Shown here in pieces: positions 16,942-26,039 of a stretch of 38,621 nucleotides of DNA (positions are counted from its first letter, which is position 1; each line of letters starts with the position of its first letter). The stretch is from Alphaproteobacteria bacterium. Its GTDB lineage: Bacteria > Pseudomonadota > Alphaproteobacteria > Micavibrionales > Micavibrionaceae. The stretch is from NCBI GenBank assembly GCA_020442475.1, contig JAGRKA010000017.1:1-38621 (forward strand). Reading direction: 5' to 3'. The notes below the pieces were generated by a model, which did no database searches, had not been told where the DNA came from, and was given only the letters and a program-made list of their open reading frames with translations. Both the position numbers and the translations under genes were made by a program.

Positions 16942-18234
16942 ATGCCTGAGTTACCCGATCTGGATCAAGAAGCCCTTGCGAGTACAACAAATCTTGAAAC
17001 TCTTAATGGTGTTGAGGAAGCTCTTGATATTATTCAGCTTCGTATTGAAACAGCGCGCCAAAACTTTGAGTTCTTTAAAGCGCTTCCGGAAAGCAAACGT
17101 CCACAGATATCGGATGGGCTGAATACGAGTTTCAATAATAGATTACATGAGTACGCTGTAAGAAATATTTCTTTGTTACGTAAGCGTAGGGTCCATGCGG
17201 AGAAAGATGCGGTTCTCTTTAAAATGCTCCAGAATGCAGCGGCGGATTCTTTAGACGAACTGTGCAGACATAACGGCGTTACGATTACAGATCCAGAAGC
17301 CAGAGCTGAAGCGCAAAGTTCCAAGACCGGAAAAATTAAAAATGTTGTGGCTCTGCAAAGTGCTATAAAACGGCATTTTATTGATACTCTTTTAGAGTTG
17401 GGGCGTCCGCAGAGTGAATTATCGGAAGTTGCGCTCGGAAGACCGGACGGAACAGCGGTCGAGCTTTTGCCTATACTTTTCAAAGAATCATTGATTTCTA
17501 AGACTACGGGATCAGCAGAAGAGATTCTGAGAACGCTACGCAAGCAACAAAATTTGCAGGATATTTTTAAGGAAAATGAAAAAGTTGCATTAAAGCATGC
17601 AAGAGTTGAAAATAAAGGCAGAATTGAGGGCACTATTTCTGATGCCGAAGCAGAACTGGCGGATCTTTTAAATAGAGTCGAGGCTTTAAAGGATATGGAT
17701 GATCCGGATAAGTCAGGTTTTAAAATATTACAAAATCCACAACATGTGTTCGACCTTTTCAATGAAGCGGCAAGTGACAGGCTTCAAATACTGACCAGCC
17801 TTCTGGAACTGTATACGAATACTGCACTTGAACGGGTTAGGGTGCTGCGCAATGCGTTTCGGGAATCCATTGAAAATAAATCCATCCAAAACGCAGTACC
17901 TTACCAACAAAGTACCAATAAAAATTCTTCCCGTTATGAAGGTACAAAGAAACCAGTTGTGGCGGCGTTGGGTGCTCTGCATAGCCAGCCGCAGGAAAAT
18001 GAACCAGCCGCAGCGGATCTTGCAGGTCTTTTGGCTCATTTGCGCCCAGTTTTCAAAGGAAATGAAGCTTTGCGCGCTGGGAAGCTTATCGAACTTTTAG
18101 AAGGACAGCTCCCGGCACGTCAGGAGTTGCTTGATGAAATTCGGGAATTGCTCGAAGAACGTAAAGAAGATTTTGAAAAAATGCCGCGCTTATCTATGGG
18201 ATCATACGATTCTATGGGATCATACGATATGTAA
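16942..18234 (+). CDS. Unrecognised AT-rich helical protein
   Basis: I do not recognise this 430-residue protein. It is predicted soluble and almost entirely helical, rich in Leu, Glu, Lys and Ala with heptad-like runs (for example around 215-250 and 375-415). It has no signal peptide, no membrane segment and no visible catalytic motif. The C-terminus ends in a duplicated six-residue motif, SMGSYD-SMGSYD, encoded by a perfect 18-base tandem repeat. Base composition is clearly more AT-rich than in neighbours, which suggests acquisition. TGGAG lies about 14 bases before the ATG, a loose spacing. It stands alone between the divergent DUF502 gene and bioB. Confidence 0.85.
   Translation: MPELPDLDQEALASTTNLETLNGVEEALDIIQLRIETARQNFEFFKALPESKRPQISDGLNTSFNNRLHEYAVRNISLLRKRRVHAEKDAVLFKMLQNAAADSLDELCRHNGVTITDPEARAEAQSSKTGKIKNVVALQSAIKRHFIDTLLELGRPQSELSEVALGRPDGTAVELLPILFKESLISKTTGSAEEILRTLRKQQNLQDIFKENEKVALKHARVENKGRIEGTISDAEAELADLLNRVEALKDMDDPDKSGFKILQNPQHVFDLFNEAASDRLQILTSLLELYTNTALERVRVLRNAFRESIENKSIQNAVPYQQSTNKNSSRYEGTKKPVVAALGALHSQPQENEPAAADLAGLLAHLRPVFKGNEALRAGKLIELLEGQLPARQELLDEIRELLEERKEDFEKMPRLSMGSYDSMGSYDM
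18193..18228 (+). repeat. 18-base perfect tandem duplication in the orphan gene
   Basis: Two adjacent identical copies of TCTATGGGATCATACGAT lie at 18193-18210 and 18211-18228, just before the stop codon. In frame they give a doubled SMGSYD motif. This looks like a recent slippage duplication that keeps the reading frame. Confidence 0.95.
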
Positions 18235-18270
18235 CGTGACTTTTCTTTTTAGCTGTGCTTAAAAGGTCGC

Positions 18271-19233
18271 ATGAACATCACCGACGTTACAGAGCTTTAT
18301 CACAAGCCTTTGCTGGATCTGGTTTATGAGGCCGCCTCCGTTCACCGGGCGCATCATGACCATCATGAAATGCAGCTTTGCACACTCCTGTCGATCAAGA
18401 CGGGCGGGTGCGCAGAGGACTGCAAATATTGCAGCCAGTCCATCTATAATAATGCGGATCTGGAAAAAGAGACGCTTTTGAAAACGGACGAGGTTCTGGA
18501 ACAGGCCCGTAAGGCCAAAGAATCCGGTTCGACCCGTTTTTGCATGGGAGCCGCCTGGCCCAAAGTCCTTGACGGGCGTGCATTCGACCGCGTGTGCGAT
18601 ATGGTGCGCGGTGTTTCCGATATGGGGCTGGAGGCGTGCTGCACATTGGGCATGCTGACCGAAGCGCAGGCGGTAAAGCTTAAAGAGGCGGGCTTAAGCG
18701 CCTATAACCACAATCTCGATACATCTGAAGCGTTTTACGACAAGATTATCACGACGCGGACCTATCAGGACCGGCTGGACACGTTGCAAAATGTGGCTAA
18801 AGCCGGAATTTCCGCGTGTTGTGGCGGAATTTTGGGGCTTGGGGAAAGCGAGGAGGACCGGATATCCCTCCTGCACACCTTGTCCAATCTCGACCCGCAG
18901 CCGGAATCTGTGCCGATTAATATGCTGATCCCCGTCGAAGGCACACCGCTTGCGGATCAGGCGCCACTCGATATTTTTGAATGGATACGCTGTATTGCCG
19001 TAGCCCGGATTTTAATGCCCAAAGCAATGGTTCGTCTTTCCGCCGGGCGCCTGTCCATCAGCAAAGAGGCCCAAGCACTGGCCTTCTTAGCCGGGGCGAA
19101 CGCTATTTTTACAGGTGAGAAGCTTCTGACCGCGCCCAATCCGGAAGAAGATTTCGACCGTGCATTGCTCGGAGAGTTGGGCCTCAAACCCCGTACGCCG
19201 TATAAAAAGGACGTGCGGCAAGAAGCGGCTTAG
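18271..19233 (+). CDS. bioB: Biotin synthase
   Basis: BioB is a radical SAM enzyme that inserts sulfur into dethiobiotin, the last step of biotin synthesis. The 320-residue product has the radical SAM cluster motif C47-x3-C51-x2-C54 (GGCAEDCKYCSQ), the YNHNLDTS segment, and the conserved arginine-containing AMVRLSAGR near the C-terminus for the second iron-sulfur cluster. Length is typical. AAAGG precedes the ATG. No other biotin gene adjoins it; bioF lies 17 kb away on the other strand. Confidence 0.97.
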   Translation: MNITDVTELYHKPLLDLVYEAASVHRAHHDHHEMQLCTLLSIKTGGCAEDCKYCSQSIYNNADLEKETLLKTDEVLEQARKAKESGSTRFCMGAAWPKVLDGRAFDRVCDMVRGVSDMGLEACCTLGMLTEAQAVKLKEAGLSAYNHNLDTSEAFYDKIITTRTYQDRLDTLQNVAKAGISACCGGILGLGESEEDRISLLHTLSNLDPQPESVPINMLIPVEGTPLADQAPLDIFEWIRCIAVARILMPKAMVRLSAGRLSISKEAQALAFLAGANAIFTGEKLLTAPNPEEDFDRALLGELGLKPRTPYKKDVRQEAA

Positions 19234-19328
19234 CGCCGCCTCTCTATACGCTGTTTTATCCTGCGGGCAAAGTTTTCCGTATTGTACTATATGACACGGC
19301 GCAGGCTATCGCAGCTATTGAAGTTGAA

Positions 19329-20219
19329 ATGAAATCTCTTACCGATAATCATCAGGATCGCCCCGTATACGGTATTTTATGCGCCGTATTTGCGTTTTTT
19401 CTGCTCTCCGCGATGGGGGCGGGAGTTAAAATTCTGGCGCAGACCCATCATGTGATCGAAATCGCCTTTTACAGGAATCTGATCGCACTGGTCCCTGTTT
19501 TGATCTATATCGCGCTGACCCGTAAAACGCATCTGCTCAAAACCGGGAAGCCGTTTATCCTGTTTCTACGCGTTATGGTCGGTGCGGTGGGACTGATCCT
19601 GACCTTCGCCGCGCTGAAGAGCCTGCCGCTGGCCGATGCAACGACGCTGTTCTTTACTTCTTCGCTGCTTTCTCCTGCGCTGGCATTTTTTATCCTGAAG
19701 GAACGGATCGGTTTGCACCGCTGGAGCGCTATTATTATTGGTCTGTGCGGGATTTTGCTGGTCGCTCGCCCAACCGGGGACGGCGTCAGCATGTTGGGTG
19801 TATCGCTGGCGCTGGCGGCGGCCTCTACCCATGCCATGATCTATCTGTTTCTACGCTCCCTGAAATCGGAATCTTCAGTGACCGTGACCTTGTATTTCTT
19901 TGCAGGCGGCGTTCTTTTGCCGGGTCTGTTTATGCCCTTTGTCGCCAGTATGCCCGGCCCGCAGGAATGGGGGCTTTTCGCTCTGGTCGGCGTTTCGGGC
20001 GGGCTGGCGCAATATTTTATGACCCGCGCATTCCGGCTGGCCGATGTGGGGAGCATTATTCCGGTTACCTATACCGGCCTGCTCTGGGCGACCGGGTTCG
20101 ACATTCTTATATGGCACGATGCGCCGGGCTGGCCTGTTCTGGCGGGTGGGGTGATCATTATCAGCGCAAATCTGTATATCCTCCACCGGGAGCGGAAAAA
20201 ACAGCGTATGGGTGGGTAA
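19329..20219 (+). CDS. EamA/DMT-superfamily permease
   Basis: This 296-residue inner-membrane protein has ten predicted membrane helices arranged as two EamA repeats (about 15-150 and 160-290). Characteristic stretches are FYRNLIALVPVLIY, then ALKSLPLADATTLFFTSSLLSPALAFFILKERIG at the end of the first repeat. The family exports metabolites or drugs; the substrate cannot be read from sequence. No clear ribosome binding site is visible before the ATG at 19329. It lies between bioB and cmk on the same strand. Confidence 0.9.
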   Translation: MKSLTDNHQDRPVYGILCAVFAFFLLSAMGAGVKILAQTHHVIEIAFYRNLIALVPVLIYIALTRKTHLLKTGKPFILFLRVMVGAVGLILTFAALKSLPLADATTLFFTSSLLSPALAFFILKERIGLHRWSAIIIGLCGILLVARPTGDGVSMLGVSLALAAASTHAMIYLFLRSLKSESSVTVTLYFFAGGVLLPGLFMPFVASMPGPQEWGLFALVGVSGGLAQYFMTRAFRLADVGSIIPVTYTGLLWATGFDILIWHDAPGWPVLAGGVIIISANLYILHRERKKQRMGG

Positions 20220-20261
20220 TTTCCCTTTTATTTTGCAAATCGGACCTCCTATAAAGGTCGG

Positions 20262-20933
20262 ATGAAAAAAATTATTGTTGCGATAGACGGTCCCGCTGCG
20301 AGCGGCAAAGGTACGTTGGCCCGCAATCTGGCCGGAAAGCTGAATCTAGCGCATATGGATACAGGCGCGCTTTACCGGGCGGTTGCTTTTGAGGTTTCAA
20401 AGGCGGGCCTTAGTGTCCGGGATAAGAAGGATGCAATCGCGGCGGCGAAAACCTTGCGCAAAAAAATCGAAGGTGCGGAGTATCCGGCGGATATTCTGGG
20501 CCGCCCTGTTCTGAAGGAGGACCGTTTTGGCCGGGATGCCTCCGTCATTGCTGTCATTCCGGAGGTACGCGAGATTTTGGCCGACCTTCAGAAAGATTTT
20601 GCCCATGCCCCCGGAGAAGGGTTCGCAGGCGCCGTTCTAGACGGGCGGGATATCGGCACGGTGATCTGTCCGGAGGCCGATGCGAAGCTCTATATTATCG
20701 CCGATACGGAGATTCGTGCGCAAAGACGCATGAAAGAGTTGCAATCTAAAGGCATATCCGTTACATATGACGCCGTTTTGGATGATATGCGCAAACGGGA
20801 CGCACGGGATGAGGGTCGTAAGACCGCACCTTTGACACCCGCCGCAGATGCGGTTCTACTGGATACGACCCATCTGTCGGAAAGCGAAGCGCTGGAGAGG
20901 GCTCTCGAAATTGTTCGAGAAATATTACCCTGA
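20262..20933 (+). CDS. cmk: Cytidylate kinase
   Basis: Cmk phosphorylates CMP and dCMP with ATP. The 223-residue product has the P-loop GPAASGKGT (10-18), the substrate segment HMDTGALYRAVA, the DGRDIGTVICPEADAKLYI motif, and the lid-type arginines (DMRKRDARDEGR). Length is normal. AAAGG precedes the ATG. cmk directly upstream of rpsA is a widespread conserved order in proteobacteria. Confidence 0.97.
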   Translation: MKKIIVAIDGPAASGKGTLARNLAGKLNLAHMDTGALYRAVAFEVSKAGLSVRDKKDAIAAAKTLRKKIEGAEYPADILGRPVLKEDRFGRDASVIAVIPEVREILADLQKDFAHAPGEGFAGAVLDGRDIGTVICPEADAKLYIIADTEIRAQRRMKELQSKGISVTYDAVLDDMRKRDARDEGRKTAPLTPAADAVLLDTTHLSESEALERALEIVREILP

Positions 20934-21061
20934 TCCGGCCCAACCCCCGATTGTACGTATTCCCCCAAAACATATATGCGCGCGTGGAAGGCTCCTGACA
21001 GAGCCGGTCATTTTAAAGGCAATTCTGCGCAGCGCCAGACCACTTTGAAAGGAAATGAACG

Positions 21062-22900
21062 ATGGCACAAGCAGCCAAAAGACTTGAAGATAGACTGGAT
21101 TCCAAAGAGTTTGCCACTCTTTTGGAAGAGTCCTTGAAAGGGCAAGCTAATTTTACCGGCAACGTTGTTAACGGAACGGTCGTTGCCGTGACAGACGATT
21201 TCGCGATTGTCGATGTCGGCCTGAAATCAGAGGGGCGTATCCCCTTGCAGGAATTCTCGAAGCCGGGTGAAGACCCAGAAATCAAGGCCGGTGACACGGT
21301 CGAAGTCTTCGTAGAGAAGATGGAAAACAGGAACGGCGAATCCGTTCTGTCCCGTGAAAAGGCACGCCGCGAAGAGGCTTGGGTTGAGTTGGAGAAGGCG
21401 TTCGACAAGAACGAACGCGTCACCGGCGTAATCTTTGGCCGCGTTAAAGGTGGCTTTACGGTTGATCTGGGTGGTGCCGTGGCATTCCTGCCTGGTTCTC
21501 AGGTTGATATTCGCCCGGTACGCGATGTATCACCTCTGATGGGTACGCCTCAGCCGTTCCACATCCTTAAAATGGACCGTACGCGCGGTAATATCGTTGT
21601 TTCCCGCCGCGCCGTTCTTGAGGAAAGCCGCGAAGAGGCCCGTTCCGACCTGATGGAAAACCTGAAGGAAGGACAAGTCCTGCAAGGTATCGTCAAAAAC
21701 ATCACGGATTACGGCGCGTTCGTCGATCTGGGTGGTGTGGATGGTCTGCTGCACGTCACGGATATTTCCTGGAAACGCGTTAATCACCCGTCCGAAGTAC
21801 TTCAGGTCGGTCAAAGCGTCGATATTCAGGTGATCCGCTTCAACGAAGATACGCAGCGTATTTCTCTGGGTATGAAACAGCTTGAAGACGATCCTTGGAA
21901 AGGTGTTGAAGCCCGTTACGCTGTTGGTGCGAAGCTGAATGGTCGGGTTACGAACATCACGGATTACGGTGCGTTCGTCGAGCTGGAAGACGGTATCGAA
22001 GGACTGGTTCATGTCTCTGAAATGTCCTGGACCAAGAAAAACGTCCATCCCGGTAAGATTGTTTCGACTTCTCAGGAAGTCGAAGTTATGGTCCTTGAAG
22101 TCGATGGCGACAAGCGCCGGATCTCTTTAGGGCTGAAACAATGTCAGGACAATCCGTGGATCACCTTTGCTAATACCCATAAGGAAGGCGAAGAGCTGGA
22201 AGGCGAAATCCGTAACATCACCGAATTCGGCATGTTTGTCGGACTGGGCGAAGAGATTGACGGTATGGTTCACCTGTCCGATGTATCTTGGGAAGACGAG
22301 ACGGAAGACGCGCTGAAAGCCTATAATAAGGGCGATATGGTCAAAGTCCTCATTCTTGACATGGACCCGGAAAAAGAGCGCGTTGCTTTGGGGATTAAGC
22401 AACTCAGCGAAAATCCGTTCGAGGGCGCTCTTAAAGGGATGAGCAAAGGCGCGGTCGTAACCGGTACAGTGACGGAAATCACGTCCGGTGGCATCGAGGT
22501 TAGCGTTAATGAAACAGTGACGGGCTTTATCAAAAAGGCCGATCTGTCCCGTGAGCGTTCCGAGCAACGTCCGGACCGCTTTGCCGTTGGCGAGAAAGTG
22601 GATGCCAAGATTATCGGTATCGACAAGAAATCCGCCAAGCTGAGCCTGTCTATCAAAGCCCGTGAAATCGACGAAGACAAGCAGGCTATGGAAGAGTTTG
22701 GCTCGACCGAAAGCGGCGCGTCTTTGGGTGATATTCTTGGAGCGGCGCTTCAGGAAAACCAAAGCGGGAACGCTGCCGACGATAAGGCGAAGAAAAAACC
22801 GGCAGCTAAGAAAAAGGCTGAGGATGCGGACGATAAGGATTCTGAAAAGAAAACCAAGTCCGCCTCTAAAAAGAAAAAAGAAGAAGACGCTGCGGAGTAA
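21062..22900 (+). CDS. rpsA: 30S ribosomal protein S1
   Basis: S1 binds mRNA and helps initiation on the small subunit. The 612-residue product has six S1 (OB-fold) repeats, at roughly 32-98, 117-182, 200-268, 285-355, 372-442 and 458-527. The middle ones carry the classic ITDYGAFV...GLLHVTDISW pattern. The C-terminal tail (about 540-612) is a long lysine-, alanine- and acid-rich low-complexity extension, longer than in most S1 proteins. AAAGGA precedes the ATG. The 128-base gap after cmk probably holds an rpsA promoter or leader; no clear structure stands out in it. Confidence 0.98.
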   Translation: MAQAAKRLEDRLDSKEFATLLEESLKGQANFTGNVVNGTVVAVTDDFAIVDVGLKSEGRIPLQEFSKPGEDPEIKAGDTVEVFVEKMENRNGESVLSREKARREEAWVELEKAFDKNERVTGVIFGRVKGGFTVDLGGAVAFLPGSQVDIRPVRDVSPLMGTPQPFHILKMDRTRGNIVVSRRAVLEESREEARSDLMENLKEGQVLQGIVKNITDYGAFVDLGGVDGLLHVTDISWKRVNHPSEVLQVGQSVDIQVIRFNEDTQRISLGMKQLEDDPWKGVEARYAVGAKLNGRVTNITDYGAFVELEDGIEGLVHVSEMSWTKKNVHPGKIVSTSQEVEVMVLEVDGDKRRISLGLKQCQDNPWITFANTHKEGEELEGEIRNITEFGMFVGLGEEIDGMVHLSDVSWEDETEDALKAYNKGDMVKVLILDMDPEKERVALGIKQLSENPFEGALKGMSKGAVVTGTVTEITSGGIEVSVNETVTGFIKKADLSRERSEQRPDRFAVGEKVDAKIIGIDKKSAKLSLSIKAREIDEDKQAMEEFGSTESGASLGDILGAALQENQSGNAADDKAKKKPAAKKKAEDADDKDSEKKTKSASKKKKEEDAAE

Positions 22901-22929
22901 TCTTCTTCTTTATGGCTGTTACCTCTTTG

Positions 22930-22957
22930 AAAAACCGGCTCTAAAGGCCGGTTTTTC
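22930..22957 (+). terminator. Intrinsic terminator of rpsA
   Basis: AAAAACCGGC pairs with GCCGGTTTTT around a short TCTAAAG loop and is followed by CTTG. It lies 30 bases after the rpsA stop. The symmetric A and T tracts would also let it work on the opposite strand. Confidence 0.9.
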
Positions 22958-23075
22958 TTGACGAGAGAGGCTTTATTGGGGCAGTCTTGTCCTGTTCGTG
23001 GAGAGCAGGCCGGAACGCCCGTAAACCGAATATACGCCCACAGAGGGGCCTATATTTTTAGGAGGAGAGTTTGTC

Positions 23076-23363
23076 ATGACAAAATCCGAACTTATTCAAC
23101 GGCTTGCCGAGCGCAATCCTCATCTGTATTTGCGCGACATTGAAAAAATCGTCGACACTGTTTTTGAGGAAATCAGCACGGCTTTGGTCAATGATGATCG
23201 TATTGAGCTGCGCGGATTCGGCGCTTTTTCAGTGAAGCACAGAGACGCCCGTACAGGCCGTAACCCGCGGACAGGTGAAACCGTCTATGTGGAGGCCAAG
23301 CGTCTGCCCTTTTTCAAAACCGGGAAAGCTCTTCGCGACCGTCTGAACGGGGAAGAAGGCTAG
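23076..23363 (+). CDS. ihfB: Integration host factor subunit beta
   Basis: IhfB is one half of the IHF heterodimer, which bends DNA in transcription, replication and site-specific recombination. The 95-residue product has the HU/IHF fold with the DNA-binding arm [13 protein letters not shown] (about 62-74) and IELRGFGAF before it. AGGAGGAG precedes the ATG. The order rpsA-ihfB-lapA-pyrF supports the beta subunit rather than HU. IHF would also serve integrases such as the one at the left edge. Confidence 0.95.
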   Translation: MTKSELIQRLAERNPHLYLRDIEKIVDTVFEEISTALVNDDRIELRGFGAFSVKHRDARTGRNPRTGETVYVEAKRLPFFKTGKALRDRLNGEEG

Positions 23364-23379
23364 GGCGTAACAGGATTTT

Positions 23380-23736
23380 ATGGCTCTTCTACGCTGGATC
23401 GCCGGATTTTTGCTTATTCTATGTGCAGGCACTTTTGCCGTTTTCAACCGTACGCGGGTCGATGTGATCTGGAATCCGGTAGAGGAACCGTTCTCTTTGC
23501 CTCTCTATGCAGTCGGGCTGGGGGCACTCACGTTGGGTTTTCTGGCCGGTGGGGCGTGCGTTTGGGTCAATATGGGCTCTTTGCGCCGGGATAAAAGACG
23601 CCAGAAAAAAGATATTAAAAGGCTCGAAAAAGCGCTGGCGGAAAGCACAGCCTGTGAATCCGGCTATGAAAATGATGGGGATACTCATCCGGCTGTGCCG
23701 CATGCGCTCTTGTCCGCACCTGCCATAGAACGTTAG
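23380..23736 (+). CDS. LapA-domain (DUF1049) membrane protein
   Basis: This 118-residue inner-membrane protein has two membrane helices (about 5-23 and 42-64). The pattern FAVFNRTRVDVIWNP, then GALTLGFLAGG, is typical of the LapA domain (DUF1049), followed by a basic, coiled-coil-like cytoplasmic tail (LRRDKRRQKKDIKRLEKAL). In E. coli LapA works with LapB at the inner membrane in lipopolysaccharide assembly. Here no lapB adjoins. The gene starts 16 bases after ihfB and precedes pyrF, a common alphaproteobacterial order. Confidence 0.85.
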   Translation: MALLRWIAGFLLILCAGTFAVFNRTRVDVIWNPVEEPFSLPLYAVGLGALTLGFLAGGACVWVNMGSLRRDKRRQKKDIKRLEKALAESTACESGYENDGDTHPAVPHALLSAPAIER

Positions 23737-23747
23737 AATCACACTCT

Positions 23748-24449
23748 ATGAACACCTGTACGTCTTCCCCTCTGATTTTTTGTGCGATTGATACCAACGA
23801 TCTTGATCGGGCCGTCCATTTGGCCGCCTCTATCGGGCCTGTGACAGGCGGCCTCAAGTTGGGGCTGCAATTCGTACACAGCTTCGGCCCCTCTGGGATC
23901 GAGGCTGTTCAGAACGCCTGCCCGCAGGCTGCTCTCTTTCTAGACCTGAAATTCCATGATATTCCCAACACCGTTGCGGGCGCTGTACAGGCAGTTTGCG
24001 CGCGTTTTGCACCGGCTTATCTGAATGTCCATGCCGCCGGGGGGCAGGCCATGATGGAAGCGGCAAAAGCCGCCTGCTCAGAAAACACGAAATTACTGGC
24101 TGTCACCATCCTGACTTCTCTCAATGCGGAGGCACTTCAAAAAATCGGCTATGGGAACGATGTGGCGCAGCAGGTTCAAAAAATGGCGCTTTTGACCCGT
24201 GAAAGCGGTCTGGACGGGGTTGTGTGCTCTTCGCACGAAATCGAGCTTCTGCGGTCTGTGTGCGGCCCTGACTTTACCCTGATGGTTCCCGGTATTCGCC
24301 CAGAAGGGGCCGATAAAGGGGACCAAAAACGGGTCATGACCCCTTTGCAAGCGGTTCAGGCGGGAGCCACGCATCTGGTCATCGGGCGGCCCATAACGGG
24401 CCATCCGGACCCGGCCCGCGCCGCACAGGATATTCTGGATCAGCTTTAA
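23748..24449 (+). CDS. pyrF: Orotidine 5'-phosphate decarboxylase
   Basis: PyrF makes UMP from OMP, the last step of de novo UMP synthesis. The 233-residue product has the class I signature DLKFHDIPNTV with the catalytic lysine and aspartate, the N-terminal CAIDTND, GGLKLGLQF with the substrate lysine, and the C-terminal phosphate-binding VIGRPITGHPDP. The start has a poor ribosome binding site and follows lapA by 11 bases, so coupling to lapA is likely. Confidence 0.96.
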   Translation: MNTCTSSPLIFCAIDTNDLDRAVHLAASIGPVTGGLKLGLQFVHSFGPSGIEAVQNACPQAALFLDLKFHDIPNTVAGAVQAVCARFAPAYLNVHAAGGQAMMEAAKAACSENTKLLAVTILTSLNAEALQKIGYGNDVAQQVQKMALLTRESGLDGVVCSSHEIELLRSVCGPDFTLMVPGIRPEGADKGDQKRVMTPLQAVQAGATHLVIGRPITGHPDPARAAQDILDQL

Positions 24450-24468
24450 TCAAACAGGGAGAAATTTC

Positions 24469-25389
24469 ATGCGGCATTTTACGGCGACTTTTACGGCAAA
24501 GGATACGTCTAAAAACGTTCAGGATTTTATTAAAGCCCATAAAACGGAGTTCTGGGACTTAATCAAATCCTTTGCACCTTATATCGTTATTCTGGGCATC
24601 TTGTCCGTAGCTTTTCAACATTTTGCTCAAAACGCGATATTAGCTGAAATGGGAAACTTCAGGCAAATGCTTGAAAATAAACCTGGAAATGCTGCCGCTC
24701 ATCTTCAAATGATGGAAGCAATGCGTGGCTCCGTTTTCAAAAGCCCTTATATGTGGGCCGCTTGGGGTGTTCAACTTGTTTTAGGGTATGTGTTCGCAGC
24801 GATTGCGATCAGTTGGCACAGGCTGGTTCTGCTTGGCCCGGAGCAATACAGACCAATGAATCTTTTCAAACCGCAGCGGCATGAAATCGAATTCGTGATG
24901 ATTTTGGCGCTAATTGGTGTTCTGATACCGGCCGTTTTTGGATGGATTATGGTATCCGGTCCATTCTTTTCTTCATCCGGTATATGGCTGATCGGTCTGT
25001 TCTCAATCGCTCTGATCTATGTATCCTATAAAATCTGTTTTGTCTTTCCGGCCAAGGCTGTCAACGCCGATATGGATTTTAAAACTTCCTTCAAACTGAC
25101 AAAGGGCTATTTCTGGAAAATTTTTCTCGCCGCCTTCCGAGCTTCTTTGAAAACCATCGGATTGCTTTTCCTCTATCAAATTATCGTCGGGATGGCCATC
25201 GGAACCGTTCTGGCTGTAAGCGGTGACCCAAGGGCAGCCACTTTACCAGCCCTCATAGGAGGCGGTGCGCTGGCGCTTCCGGTACTACTGTATTTTCAGC
25301 CTCTTTTGACGATTATCGGAGTCACGGTCCTGTCCAACTATTACCAGCATGCTCTGCAAAACAAGCCGGTGAGTGAGGCTGCGGCGTGA
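24469..25389 (+). CDS. Unrecognised six-helix membrane protein
   Basis: This 306-residue inner-membrane protein has six predicted helices (about 35-57, 87-110, 142-166, 172-198, 225-250, 258-290). A central soluble-looking segment is basic (KPQRHEIEF). I do not recognise a family. GGGAG precedes the ATG at 24469. Its stop overlaps the trpF start as GTGA, so it is translationally coupled to trpF and sits inside the pyrF-trp run. Any link to tryptophan or pyrimidine synthesis is only by position. Its base composition is slightly more AT-rich than trpF and trpB. Confidence 0.85.
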   Translation: MRHFTATFTAKDTSKNVQDFIKAHKTEFWDLIKSFAPYIVILGILSVAFQHFAQNAILAEMGNFRQMLENKPGNAAAHLQMMEAMRGSVFKSPYMWAAWGVQLVLGYVFAAIAISWHRLVLLGPEQYRPMNLFKPQRHEIEFVMILALIGVLIPAVFGWIMVSGPFFSSSGIWLIGLFSIALIYVSYKICFVFPAKAVNADMDFKTSFKLTKGYFWKIFLAAFRASLKTIGLLFLYQIIVGMAIGTVLAVSGDPRAATLPALIGGGALALPVLLYFQPLLTIIGVTVLSNYYQHALQNKPVSEAAA

Positions 25390-26039
25390 CCGGGATTAAA
25401 ATCTGCGGGCTGAGCGATGAGGCGGGCGTAGAGGCTGCCGGCGCAGGTGGGGCCGATTTTGCGGGGTTTGTCTTCTATCCGCCCTCCCCGCGCTGCGTGA
25501 GTCCGGAGCGCGCTGCCGTGCTGGCCGAAAAGCTCCCGCCCGGTACGAAAAGCGTCGCTCTTCTCGTCGATCCGGACGATACGGTTCTTGACTATGTTTT
25601 GAACCGGTTCACTCCGGATTATATCCAGCTCCACGGCGACGAGACGCCCAAGCAAATTTTGGACATAAAAAAGGAGTTTTCGCCCAAAATCATAAAAGCG
25701 ATCCGGATCGGATCGAAACGTGATCTCTTAAAATCCATGGCGTATGACGGAATCGCCGATATGTTGATGTTCGATGCTAAAATTGAGGGCTCTGCGCTGC
25801 CCGGCGGTACAGGGCAGGCTTTCGACTGGTCGATATTGGAGGGTCATAAACCGGAAACGCCGTGGATGCTGGCGGGCGGTTTGACGGCTGAAAATGTGAA
25901 AGAGGCGCTTTCGCGCTTGCATCCTGATGTGGTTGACGTATCATCCGGCGTGGAAAGCGCGCCGGGCCAAAAAGATCCGGCGAAAATTGCAGATTTTATA
26001 AGAGCCGTCAAAAACCATGACCACAGCGAACAGCCTTAA
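25386..26039 (+). CDS. trpF: Phosphoribosylanthranilate isomerase
   Basis: TrpF catalyses the Amadori rearrangement of phosphoribosylanthranilate in tryptophan synthesis. The 217-residue TIM-barrel protein has the catalytic cysteine C7 in KICGL, the QLHGDE motif, the general-acid aspartate in MLMFDAK, and the phosphate-binding ends [10 protein letters not shown] and DVSSGVES. It starts at GTG 25386, overlapping the upstream stop by four bases. Its end overlaps trpB by 23 bases. Confidence 0.96.
   Translation: MTGIKICGLSDEAGVEAAGAGGADFAGFVFYPPSPRCVSPERAAVLAEKLPPGTKSVALLVDPDDTVLDYVLNRFTPDYIQLHGDETPKQILDIKKEFSPKIIKAIRIGSKRDLLKSMAYDGIADMLMFDAKIEGSALPGGTGQAFDWSILEGHKPETPWMLAGGLTAENVKEALSRLHPDVVDVSSGVESAPGQKDPAKIADFIRAVKNHDHSEQP

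Noticed and set aside
19223..19238. GCGGC/GCCGC inverted repeat at the bioB stop codon
   Set aside because: Short stem without a following T run; not convincing as a terminator.
21000..21061. Possible rpsA leader hairpin (GGCTC/GAGCC region)
   Set aside because: Only a five-base stem with weak downstream T content; no autoregulatory structure can be supported.
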